Shown here: positions 49,150-60,160 of the stretch, piece after piece
Layout: the number at the start of each line of letters is the position of its first letter
Position numbering within the stretch: position 1 is the first letter of the stretch
Assembly: GCA_960531495.1 (NCBI GenBank)
Contig: OY482854.1
Coordinates: 15,548,308 to 15,612,307, forward strand
DNA: 64,000 bases
Direction of reading: 5' to 3'
Source of the DNA: Zeus faber
Taxonomy: Eukaryota; Chordata; Actinopteri; Zeiformes; Zeidae
Made by a program: the position numbers and the translations under genes
Notes under the pieces: generated by a model
Told to the model about the DNA's origin: nothing
The model's input: only the letters and a program-made list of their open reading frames with translations
Databases searched by the model: none

Positions 49150-49173
49150 TTCTAACCTCAATGGGAGAGTGTG
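49150..49173 (-). pseudogene. 3' end relic of a deleted variable exon
   Basis: TCTAACCTC then ATGGGAGAGTGTGG matches the donor end of family A exons (TCTAACCTCTAGTGGAGAGT in A10, GAGAGTGTGG in A9). The sense strand reads through S-P-I-E and then |GTTAG. The exon sequence stops after about 15 bases and runs straight into a block that in the other units lies upstream of a promoter (for example 59748 onward). The body and promoter of one exon seem to have been deleted, perhaps at the shared GTGTGGAT. Confidence 0.65.
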
Positions 49174-49492
49174 GATTTGTGGATTTATGTGAAGATACTG
49201 CAGTCCTGCATCTCACTACATGTCAGCTGTATGAGATGTGACTGTCACGTGGCTAAAGGTAAATATACAGATAGCATTTATCTTTGTGACCAGAAACTCT
49301 TTGTTGAGACACAGCCATTGAATTAGGCCTAACAGACAAAACATGTTGTTGCTTTGTGATATATTTATATTGATCCCGAAAAAAATTATATCGAAAGATA
49401 TGGAAAAATATAGAATAGAAAGAGGACAGTATTGTACTGCAGTCTACGTTTTTCAGTCAGTGTGGGCAAGCAAGTAAGCAGATCATATGGAA

Positions 49493-49513
49493 ACCTCTGT
49501 CCAAGGTGCTGAA
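49493..49513 (-). promoter_or_regulatory. RE1/NRSE-like site downstream of A8
   Basis: The minus strand reads TTCAGCACC, TT, then GGACAGAGGT. The left half is perfect. It is 81 bp from the A8 donor. Confidence 0.7.
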
Positions 49514-49593
49514 TTTTAGTGCCACAGAAGCAAGAGTTACAAACAAAGAGGAACTGATTTGATATTGTTAAAATGTATAGATAGCAATCAAAC

Positions 49594-51990
49594 CTCGAGA
49601 GGAGAGTCTGGTTCATCCAGGATGTTCTTTTCACTCTGTATTCGCTGCATCGTCCCTGTAGAACTGGGGTCCATCATCAGAATGTTCTGACTAGCAGCTC
49701 TGCCGAACTTACAGTCACTCTTTCTGGAGTCAGTCGTCCTGCACACCTCGTAATTGTACACATGCTGCAGAGTCCCTGACCCCAAAGTGTCGGAGTAACG
49801 TGGTGGATAATATGGAATCACCGGGAGACTGGGATGATACAGGATGCGAGACTGTTTCCACCTGTATATTTTTACTGATATAATTACAACTAAACACGTG
49901 ATGAAGAGAAAGGAAACTACAGCCAAAGCCAAGACTAAGTAAAAAGTCAGGTTGTCATTGTACTCCTTGTCGTGTGTAAAGTCAGTGAACTCTGAGAGCA
50001 CTTCAGGGAAGCTGTCCGCCACCGCTACGTTAACATTGACTGTAGCTGAACGAGAGGGCTGTCCGTTGTCCTCCACTACAACAGTCAGTCTTTGTTTCAC
50101 AACATCTTTATCAGTGACTTGGCGGATAGTTCTTATTTCTCCATTCTGTAATCCCACTTCAAACAGCGCTCTGTCTGTGGCTTTCTGCAGTTTATAGGAG
50201 AGCCAGGCGTTCTGTCCAGAGTCCACATCAACAGCCACCACTTTAGTGACCAGATAGCCCACATCTGCTGAACGAGGAACCATTTCAGCCACCAGAGAGC
50301 CACCGGTCTGGACTGGGTACAGAACCTGAGGGGGGTTGTCGTTCTGGTCCTGGATCATTATTTTCACAGTCACATTGCTACTGAGTGGAGGGGAGCCTCC
50401 GTCCTGGGCTTTAACGTGAAACTGGAAATCTTTTATCTGTTCGTAGTCAAAAGAGCGCACTGCATGGATGACTCCACTGTCAGCACTAACAGACACATAT
50501 GAGGAGATGGGAACTCCACTGACTGCAGAGTCTTCTAGTAAATAAGAAACTCGAGCATTCTGGTTCCAATCAGCATCTCCTGCTTTCACTGTGAAAACAG
50601 AGAGGCCTGGTACATTGTTTTCAACAATGTAGATCTCGTAGGAGCTTTTCTCAAATACAGGAGCATTATCATTTACATCTGAGATCTGCACTGTGAGAGA
50701 GACGCTGCTGGAGAGCGAAGGCACTCCCTCATCAAAACATGTCACACTGATGTTGTAAAATGAAGCCTTTTCTCGATCCAATTCATTGTCCGTCATAAGT
50801 CTGTAGAAACTCACTGATGTACTTTTTATTGTAAACGGAATATTTTCATTAATTACACATTGTACAAGACCATTACTCTCTGAATCAGGATCGTTCACAC
50901 TCAACATAGCAATCACCGTTTGTGCAGGTGAATCTTCTGCTATTGATTGTGATTTGGAAATCATATTAATGACAGGACTGTTGTCATTGATATCAGTAAT
51001 ATCAATTATCACTTTACTTGAATCTGACAGTCCTCCCCGATCCATTGCCTCTATATCAATCTTATATTTTTTAGCTTTTTCATAATCAATCTGACCCTCT
51101 AATGTTATTTCACCTTCCTGAGAAATGTGGAAAAGCTTGGAAATACTATCCATGCTATTTCCGATTACATAGGTAATCTCTCCGTTCACATCCGTGTCTG
51201 CATCTGACGCACTGACTTTCGTTATAAGTGTTCCTTTGGATGCATTTTCTTTGAGACTTGCCTTATAAACGGGCTGCGTAAAAACAGGCGCATTGTCATT
51301 CGCGTCTAAAACTGTGATATAAATTTGCATGGTCCCAGACATCTGCGGTTCCCCTCCATCCACAGCAGTTAGGGTTAATGAAATATGCTCTAGCTTCTCT
51401 CGATCGAGGGGTTTTTGCAAAATCATTTCCACTTTCTTGCTCCCATCAACGTCACTGTGTAATTTAAGGGAGAAATTATCGCTAGGTTTTAATGTATAGC
51501 CCTGGAGCCCGTTACGTCCGATGTCCGAGTCAATGGCTTTTTCCAACATGAATTTAGAACCAACCACCGCTGACTCGCTGATTTCAAATTTTCTTTCGTC
51601 TTTTTGAAAAACGGGAGCGTTGTCATTTATGTCTGTGATCTCAACAGTCACTGGAAATAACTCCATTGGGCTTTCCAAGGTAATCTGAAAATGTAAAGCA
51701 CAAGGCGCCGTCTGTCCGCAGAGCGCCTCCCGGTCTATTTTCTCCTTGACGCGGAGCACTCCCCTGTCTTTATCCAACTCCATGTATTCGGCGCTTTTCC
51801 CCGTGTAGATTCGAGCGTTTCCTGATTTGAGCCTTTTCACGTCAATCAGCAAATCCTGAACGATGTTTCCAACCAACGAACCTTTCGCCATTTCTTCCGG
51901 TATGGAGTAGCTGACCTGCCCGCACACTGAGCTCAGAGAAAGGACTGAGACGAACAATAGTACTTGCCGTTTCATTGTTCCCTGCGACAT
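49594..51990 (-). CDS. pcdhg: Clustered protocadherin variable exon, family A (A8)
   Basis: A 799-codon exon from the ATG of MSQGTMKRQV (51990, purine at -3); signal peptide 1-24. It is one of a near-identical trio with A9 and A10. EC1 has DLLID where all the other complete exons keep a DLG or DIG motif: a two-base change turns GGG into CTG, so a conserved glycine is lost. The CX5C is CGQTAPC. All DxNDN linkers are intact. The tail has SQNILMMDPSS and ends SPLE at CTC-GAG|GTTTGA, so read-through adds one Val and stops. Markers are GGS and KDVVKQ. The membrane-edge residue is K (YRWKQSR), shared by the trio. Confidence 0.93.
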
Positions 51991-52218
51991 TTCTGTTACA
52001 GCGGCTCGATTTTAAATTCCCTTTACAGTCCAAATCCCGTTCGGTAAAAAATACGTAAATCCACAGAACGACAGACAACAAAAAAACAATAAAAATGCCG
52101 CAGCTTGATAAATCCTCGCGTGCGTGTCGTATAAAGAGCAATCTGCGTCTTGCCGTCGAACAAAATGAGGTTACGTGGGAGGTTCTGCTGCAAATCTATT
52201 CGTTAACTGTCAGACACT

Positions 52219-52235
52219 GGTCAACAGCGTCCCGA
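52219..52235 (-). promoter_or_regulatory. CSE-type promoter element of A8
   Basis: GGTCAACAGCGTCCCGA on the + strand, about 238 bp before the ATG. AGCGTCCC replaces AGCGGCCC; the trio shares this variant. Confidence 0.68.
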
Positions 52236-52977
52236 TGAGTTTAGAAAACGAAACTACAGAAACAAGAAATCACCTCAACGTGACCATAATGCCAAATAAA
52301 ATAGACCTCCTTCAACCACATTTATATCAACTGTTGGCCCCATATCAGAATTAAGCTGGGACAATAGTGCATCCAAAATAAAAGATAAAGTTTCTCCAAA
52401 CCAACTACATAATTGAATCCGTCATATAATAGGTCATATCATATGTTAAATTGTTATTAAGAACAAATATATTGGATCTACAGTGGCAAAGCACGGTTTT
52501 GGATGTTCTTTGTTTTTATTAACTGAATATCGTGGCACCATGTGGTTCAAATGATCAAAATGATTTGTTGATGAGAATGGTTTGTGTTGAGAGAGTGAAT
52601 CTACTGTATGCGTATGACTGAAGAAACCACGGTTAAATGTGTAAATAAGACAAGTAATTGCTGTTCTTCAGTATTTTCTAAACACTGTTTTGAATTGTGT
52701 ATGAATTATAATGTAAAAATGTGTGGACTTACGAGAAGAAGCACAGTCAGGAATCTCACTACATGTCAGTTGTATGAGATGTGACTGACGTGGATAAAGG
52801 AAAATATAGCAATGGCATTTGTCTTTGTTTCCTGAAACACTTTGTTCATACACAGCCATTGCATAAGGCAGCAGAGATATATATAGAAAGATAAAGAGTA
52901 GAAAGATGAAGCTATATTTTCTTGTAGTCTATGTTTTTCACAAAGTGCTGGCAAGCAAGTAAGCAGATTAAATGGAA

Positions 52978-52998
52978 ACCTCTGTCCAAGGTGCTGAA
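52978..52998 (-). promoter_or_regulatory. RE1/NRSE-like site downstream of A9
   Basis: The minus strand reads TTCAGCACC, TT, then GGACAGAGGT, 83 bp from the A9 donor. Confidence 0.7.
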
Positions 52999-53080
52999 TT
53001 TCAGTGATAAGGAAGCAAAAGTTACAAACAAAGAAGAACTGATTTGATGTTTTTAAATGTATAGAAAATATAAATCAAAC

Positions 53081-55477
53081 CTCTAGAGGAGAGTGTGGTT
53101 CATCCAGGATGTTCTTTTCACTCTGTATTCGCTGCATCGTCCCTGTAGAACTGGGGTCCATCACCAGAACGTTCTGACTAGCAGCTCTGCCGAACTTACA
53201 GTCACTCTTTCTGGAGTCAGTCGTCCTGCACACCTCGTAATTGTACACATGCTGCAGAGTCCCTGACCCCAAAGTGTCGGAGTAACGTGGGGGAAAATAT
53301 GGAATCACCGGGAGACTGGGATGATACAGGATGCGAGACTGTTTCCACCTGTATATTTTCACTGATATAATCACCACTAAACACGTGATGAAGAGAAAGG
53401 AAACTACAGCCAAAGCCAAGACTAAGTAAAAAGTCAGGTTGTCATTGTACTCCTTGTCGTGTGTAAAGTCAGTGAACTCTGAGAGCACTTCAGGGAAGCT
53501 GTCCGCCACCGCCACGTTAACACTGACTGTAGCTGAACGAGAGGGCTGTCCGTTGTCCTCCACTACAACAGTCAGTCTTTGTTTCACAGCATCTTTATCA
53601 GTGACTTGGCGGATAGTTCTTATTTCTCCATTCTGTAAACCCACTTCAAACAGCGCTCTGTCTGTGGCTTTCTGCAGTTTATAGGAGAGCCAGGCGTTCT
53701 GTCCAGAGTCCACATCAACAGCCACCACTTTAGTGACCAGATAGCCCACATCTGCTGAACGAGGAACCATTTCAGCCACCAGAGGGCCACCGGTCTGGAC
53801 TGGGTACAGAACCTGAGGGGGGTTGTCGTTCTGGTCCTGGATCATTATTTTCACCGTCACATTGCTACTGAGTGGAGGGGAGCCTCCATCCTGGGCTTTG
53901 ACGTGAAACTGGAAATCTTTTATCTGTTCGTAATCAAAAGAGCGCACTGCATGGATGACTCCACTGTCAGCACTAACAGACACATATGAGGAGATGGGAA
54001 CTCCGTTGACTGCAGAGTCTTCTAGTAAATAAGAAACTCGAGCATTCTGGTTCCAATCAGAATCTTCTGCTTTCACTGTGAAAACAGAAAGACCTGGTAC
54101 GTTGTTTTCAACAATGTAGATCTCGTAGGAGCTTTTCTCAAATACAGGAGCATTATCATTTACATCTGAGATCTTCACGGTGAGAGTGACGCTGGTGGAG
54201 AGAGAAGGCACTCCCTCATCAAAACACGTCACACTGATGTTGTAAAACGAAGCCTTTTCTCGATCCAATTCATTGTCTGTCATAAGTCTGTAGAAACTCA
54301 CTGATGTACTTTTTATTGTAAACGGAATATTTTCATTTATTACACATTGTACAAGACCATTACTCTCTGAATCAGGATCGTTCACACTCAACATTGCAAT
54401 CACCGTTTGTGCAGGTGAATCTTCTGCTATTGATTGTGATTTGGAAATCATATGAATAACAGGACTGTTGTCATTGATATCAGTAATATCAATTATCACT
54501 TTACTTGAATCGGACAGTCCTCCCCGATCCTTTGCCTCTATATCAATCTCATATCGTTTTGCTTTTTCATAATCAATCTGACCATCTAATATTAGATCAC
54601 CCTCCTCAGAGATGAGGAAAAGCTGGGAAATACTATCCATGCTATTCCCGATAACATACGTAATCTCCCCGTTCACATCCGTGTCCGCATCTGACGCACT
54701 GACTTTCGTTATAAATGTTCCTTTGGATGCATTTTCTTTGAGACTTGCCTTATAAACAGGCTGCGTAAAAACAGGCGCATTATCATTCGCGTCTAAAACG
54801 GTGATATAAATCTGCATGGTCCCAGACATCTGAGGTTCCCCTCCATCCACAGCAGTTAAGGTTAATGAAATATGCTCTAGCTTCTCTCGATCGAGGGGTT
54901 TTTGCAAAATCATTTCCACTTTCTTACTCCCATCAGCTTGACCATGCAATTTAAGAGAGAAATTGTCGCTAGGTTTTAATGTATAGCCCTGAAGCCCGTT
55001 ACGTCCGATGTCCGAGTCAATGGCTTTTTCCAACATGAATTTAGAACCAACCACCGCTGACTCGCTGATTTCAATTTTGCTATCGTCTTTCTGAAAAAGG
55101 GGGGCGTTGTCATTTATGTCTGTGATCTCAACAGTCACTGGAAATAACTCCATTGGGCTTTCCAAGGTAATCTGAAAATGTAAAGCACAAGGCGCCGTCT
55201 GTCCACAGAGCGCCTCCCGGTCTATTTTCTCCTTGACGCGGAGCACTCCCCTGTCTTTATCCAACTCCATGTATTCGGCGCTTTTCCCCGTGTAGATTCG
55301 AGCGTTTCCTGATTTGAGCCTTTTCACGTCAATCCCCAAATCCTGAACGATGTTTCCAACCAACGAACCTTTCGCCATTTCTTCCGGTATGGAGTAGCTG
55401 ACCTGCCCGCACACTGAGCTCAGAGAAAGGACTGAGATGAACAATAGTACTTGCCGTTTCATTGTTCCCTGCGACAT
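53081..55477 (-). CDS. pcdhg: Clustered protocadherin variable exon, family A (A9)
   Basis: A 799-codon exon of the A8-A10 trio, with the same MSQGTMKRQV start and signal peptide. EC1 keeps QDLGID. Differences from A8 and A10 include QKDDSKIEIS at the start of EC2 and FLISEEGDLILDG in EC3. The tail has private changes (YFPPRYSD, NVLVMDPSS, DEPHSPLE). The donor is GAG|GTTTGA, so read-through adds only Val. Markers are GGP and KDAVKQ. In EC6 it also has SVNVAVADSF where the others have NVNVAVADSF. It encodes one complete adhesion isoform. Confidence 0.94.
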
Positions 55478-55705
55478 TTCTGTTACAGCGGCTCGATGTT
55501 AAATTCCATTTACAGTCCAAATCCCGTTCGGTAAAAAACACGTAAATCCACAGAACGACAGACAACAAAAAAACAATAAAAATGCCGCAGCTTGATAAAT
55601 CCTCGCGTGCGTGTCGTATAAAGAGCAATCTGCGTCTTGCCGTCGAACAAAATGAGGTTACGTGGGAGGTTCTGCTGCAAATCTATTCGTTAACTGTCAG
55701 ACACT

Positions 55706-55722
55706 GGTCAACAGCGTCCCGA
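55706..55722 (-). promoter_or_regulatory. CSE-type promoter element of A9
   Basis: GGTCAACAGCGTCCCGA on the + strand, about 236 bp before the ATG. Confidence 0.68.
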
Positions 55723-56506
55723 TGAGTTTAGAAAACGAAACTACAGAAAAAAGAAATCACCTCAATGTGACTAACATGCCAATTATAATAGATCTCCATC
55801 AACCACATTTATATCAACTGTTGGCCCCATATCAAAATGAAACTAGGACAATAGTGCATCCCAAATAAAAGATAAATTTTCTCCAAAACGAATACATAAT
55901 TGAATCCATCATATAGTAGGTCATATCATATGTCAACCTTAAAGTGTTATGAAGAACAAATATATTGGATCTACAGTAGCAAAGCACAGTTTTGGATGTT
56001 CTTTGTTTTTATTAACTGAATATCGTGGCACCATATGGTTCAAATGATCAAAATGATTTGTTGATGAGAAGGGTTTGTGTTGAGAGAGTGAATATACTGT
56101 ATGAGTATGACTGAAGAAACCACGGTTAAATGTGTAAATAAGACAAGTAATTGCTGTTCTTCAGTATTTTCTACACATTGTTTTGAATTGTGTATGAATT
56201 ATAATGTGAAAATGTGTGGATTTACGAGAAGATGCAGCAGTCAGGAATCTCACTACATGTCAGTTGTAAGAGATGTGACTGACGTGGCTAAAGATAAATA
56301 TGCCGATGGCATTTGTTTTGTTTTCCTGAAACACTTTGTTCATACACAGCCATCGAATAAGGCCACAGCGGCTACATCTACCTTGATCCCGAAAATATTA
56401 TATTTAAATATATAGAAAAATATTGAATAGGAAGTTAAAGCTATATTTTCTTGCAGTCTATGTTTTTCACTCGGTGTTGACAAGCAAGCAAGCAGATCAA
56501 ATCGAA

Positions 56507-56527
56507 AGCGCTGTCCACGGTGCTGAA
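56507..56527 (-). promoter_or_regulatory. RE1/NRSE site downstream of A10
   Basis: The minus strand reads TTCAGCACC, GT, then GGACAGCGCT. Both half-sites match the consensus except the last base. It is 84 bp from the A10 donor and, with the site at 60057, the strongest in the window. Confidence 0.8.
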
Positions 56528-56610
56528 TTTCAGTGATAAGGAAGCAGGAGTTACAAACAAAGAGGAACTGATTTGATGTTGTTACAGTTTATAGAAAATA
56601 GCGATCTAAC

Positions 56611-59007
56611 CTCTAGTGGAGAGTCTGGTTCATCCAGGATGTTCTTTTCACTCTGTATTCGCTGCATCGTCCCTGTAGAACTGGGGTCCATCATCAGAAC
56701 GTTCTGACTAGCAGCTCTGCCAAACTTACAGTCACTCTTTCTGGAGTCAGTCGTCCTGCACACCTCGTAATTGTACACATGCTGCAGAGTCCCTGATCCC
56801 AAAGTGTCGGAGTAACGTGGTGGATAATATGGAATCACCGGGAGACTGGGATGATACAGGATGCGAGACTGTTTCCACCTGTATATTTTCACTGATATAA
56901 TCACCACTAAACACGTGATGAAGAGAAAGGAAACTACAGCCAAAGCCAGAACTAAGTAAAAAGTCAGGTTGTCATTGTACTCCTTGTCATGTGTGAAGTC
57001 AGTGAACTCTGAGAGCACTTCAGGGAAGCTGTCCGCCACCGCCACGTTAACATTGACTGTAGCTGAACGAGAGGGCTGTCCGTTGTCCTCCACTACAACA
57101 GTCAGTCTTTGTTTCACAGCATCTTTATCAGTGACTTGGCGGATAGTTCTTATTTCTCCATTCTGTAAACCCACTTCAAACAGCGCTCTGTCTGTGGCTT
57201 TCTGCAGTTTATAGGAGAGCCAGGCGTTCTGTCCAGAGTCCACATCAACAGCCACCACTTTAGTGACCAGATAGCCCACATCTGCTGAACGAGGAACCAT
57301 TTCAGCCACCAGAGAGCCACCGGTCTGGACTGGGTACAGAACCTGAGGGGGGTTGTCATTCTGGTCTTGAATCATTATTTTCACTGTCACATTGCTACTG
57401 AGTGGAGGGGAGCCTCCATCCTGGGCTTTGACACGAAACTGGAAATCCTTAATTTGCTCGTAATCAAAAGAGCGCACTGCATGGATGACTCCACTGTCAG
57501 CACTAACAGACACATATGAGGAGATGGGAATTCCATTGACTGCAGAGTCTTCTAGTAAATAAGAAACTCGAGCATTCTGGTTCCAATCAGAATCTTCTGC
57601 TTTCACTGTGAAAACAGAAAGGCCTGGTACGTTGTTTTCAACAATGTAGATCTCGTAGGAGCTTTTCTCAAATACAGGAGCATTATCATTTACATCTGAG
57701 ATCTGCACTGTGAGAGTGACGCTGCTGGAGAGAGAAGGCACTCCCTCATCAAAACACGTCACACTGATGTTGTAAAACGAAGCCTTTTCTCGATCCAATT
57801 CATTGTCTGTCATAAGTCTGTAAAAACTCACTGATGTACTTTTTATTGTAAACGGAATATTTTCATTAATTACACATTGTACAAGACCATTACTCTCTGA
57901 ATCAGGATCGTTCACACTCAACATAGCAATCACCGTTTGTGCAGGTGAATCTTCTGCTATTGATTGTGATTTGGAAATCATATTAATGACAGGACTGTTG
58001 TCATTGATGTCAGTAATATCAATTATCACTTTACTTGAATCTGACAGTCCTCCTCGATCCATTGCCTCTATATCAATTTCATAATTTTTTGCTTTTTCAT
58101 AATCAATCTGACCATCTAATGTTATTTCACCTTCCTGAGAAATGTGGAAAAGCTTTGAAATAGTATCCATACTATTCCCGATGACGTAGGTAATCTCTCC
58201 GTTCACATCCGTGTCCGCATCTGACGCACTGACTTTCGTAATAAATGTTCCTTTGGATGCATTTTCTTTGAGACTTGCCTTATAAACAGGCTGCGTGAAA
58301 ACAGGAGCATTGTCATTCGCGTCTAAAACGGTGATATAAATCTGCATGGTCCCAGACATCTGAGGTTCCCCTCCATCCACAGCAGTTAAGATTAATGAAA
58401 TATATTCTAGCTTCTCTCGATCGAGGGGTTTTTGCAAAATCATTTCCACTTTCTTACTTCTGTCAATTTGACCATGTAATTTAAGAGAGAAATTATCGCT
58501 AGGTTTTAATGTATAGCCCTGAAGCCCGTTCCGTCCGATGTCCGAGTCAATGGCTTTTTCCAACATGAATTTAGAACCAACCACCGCTGACTCGCTGATT
58601 TCAAATTTTCTTTCGTCTTTCTGAAAAAGGGGGGCGTTGTCATTTATGTCTGTGATCTCAACAGTCACTGGAAATAACTCCATTGGGCTTTCCAAGGTAA
58701 TCTGAAAATGTAAAGCACAAGGCGCCGTCTGTCCGCAGAGCGCCTCCCGGTCTATTTTCTCCTTGACGCGGAGCACTCCCCTGTCTTTATCCAACTCCAT
58801 GTATTCGGCGCTTTTCCCCGTGTAGATTCGAGCGTTTCCTGATTTGAGCCTTTTCACGTCAATCCCCAAATCCTGAACGATGTTTCCAACCAACGAACCT
58901 TTCGCCATTTCTTCCGGTATGGAGTAGCTGACCTGCCCGCACACTGAGCTCAGAGAAAGGACTGAGACGAACAATAGTACTTGCCGTTTCATTGTTCCCT
59001 GCGACAT
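56611..59007 (-). CDS. pcdhg: Clustered protocadherin variable exon, family A (A10)
   Basis: A 799-codon exon, the third of the trio (MSQGTMKRQV start, 24-residue signal peptide, QDLGID in EC1). Private residues include GQIDRSKKVEM in EC2 and NGIPISSY in EC5. Six cadherin domains, membrane helix and tail are complete, ending SPLE at GAG|GTTAGA. Read-through adds 19 residues ending SVPLCL, nearly the same as in A11, so its 3' flank is of the A11 type while its exon is of the A8/A9 type. Markers are GGS and KDAVKQ. Confidence 0.94.
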
Positions 59008-59224
59008 TTCTGTTACAGCGGTTCGATGTTAAATTCCCTTTGCAGTCCAAATCCAGTTCGGTAAAAAATACGACACTCGACAGAGAATTAAATATAAAAA
59101 ATGCCGCAGCTTCATATATCCTTGCGTGCGTGTCGTATAAAGAGCAATCTGCGTCTTGCCATCGAACAAAATGAGGTTACGTGGGAGGTTCTGCTGCAAA
59201 TCTATTCGTTAACTGTCAGACACT

Positions 59225-59241
59225 GGTCAACAGCGTCCCGA
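59225..59241 (-). promoter_or_regulatory. CSE-type promoter element of A10
   Basis: GGTCAACAGCGTCCCGA on the + strand, about 226 bp before the ATG. Confidence 0.68.
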
Positions 59242-60056
59242 TGAGTTTAGAAAACGAAACTACAGAAAAAAGAAATCACCTCAACGTGACCAACATGCTA
59301 AAAAGAATAGACCTCCTTCAACCACATTTATATCAATTGTTGGCCCCATATCAGAATTAAGCTGGGACAATAGTGCATCCAGAATAAAATATAAAGCTTC
59401 TCCAAAACGAATGCATAATTGAATCCGTCATATAATAGGTCATATCATATGTCAACATTAAAGTGTTATTACAAACAAATATATTGGATCTACGGTAGCA
59501 ATCCACCGATTTGGATGTTTTTTGATTTTTATTTTTTAGATTGAATACCCTGGCACCAAATGGTTCAAATGATCGAAATGATTTGTCTTTCTGTTCATGA
59601 GCATGGTTTGTGTTTGAAGAGCAAATCCACTGTTTGAGTATGACTTCAGAAACTCAGATTAAATGTGTAAATAAGATAAATAATTGCTGTTCTTCAGTAT
59701 TTTCAACGTATTGTTTTGAATTGTGTATGAATTATGACCTAAAATGTGTGGATTTATGTGGAGATGCTGCAGTCAGGCATCTCATTACATGTGGGCTGTA
59801 TGAGATGTGACTGTCAAGTGGCTAAAGGTAAATATACCGTTGGTATTTGTCTTTGTTTCCTGGAAGTCTTTGTTCAGACACAGCCATTGAATAAAGCAGC
59901 AGGGACTAAAAATGTTGCTGTTTTGTGGTATGTTTATCTTGAAAGTGAAACATTATGTTGCAAAATATAGAAATATATAAAAAAGAAAAATTAAAATGTG
60001 TTCTGCAGTTTGTTTTTCACTCAGTGTTGGCAAGCAAGTAAGCAGATCAAATGGAA

Positions 60057-60077
60057 AGCGCTGTCCACGGTGCTGAA
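60057..60077 (-). promoter_or_regulatory. RE1/NRSE site downstream of A11
   Basis: The minus strand reads TTCAGCACC, GT, then GGACAGCGCT, 84 bp from the A11 donor. It is identical to the A10 site. Confidence 0.8.
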
Positions 60078-60160
60078 TTTCAGTGATAAGGAAGCAAGAG
60101 TTACAAACAAAGAGGAACTGATTTGACGTTGTTACAGTTTATAGAAAATAGCAATCTAAC

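Larger units (their letters stand above)
48298..49593. other. A7 upstream region, lost-exon relic and A8 3' flank
   Basis: In order along the + strand: T run, A7 CSE, a possible retroelement fragment, an RE1 site, the last bases of a lost exon, a conserved spacer block (about 49180-49345) and a second RE1 site before the A8 donor. Confidence 0.6.
51991..53080. other. A8 upstream region and A9 3' flank
   Basis: Holds the A8 CSE, the spacer block (about 52725-52870) and an RE1 site. It is almost the same as the next two spacers. No gene is seen. Confidence 0.6.
55478..56610. other. A9 upstream region and A10 3' flank
   Basis: CSE, spacer block (about 56211-56400) and RE1 site in the same order as in the previous spacer. 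A short + strand frame near 56101-56415 is not supported by any motif. Confidence 0.6.
59008..60160. other. A10 upstream region and A11 3' flank
   Basis: CSE, spacer block (about 59746-59960) and RE1 site in the usual order. No gene is seen. Confidence 0.6.
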
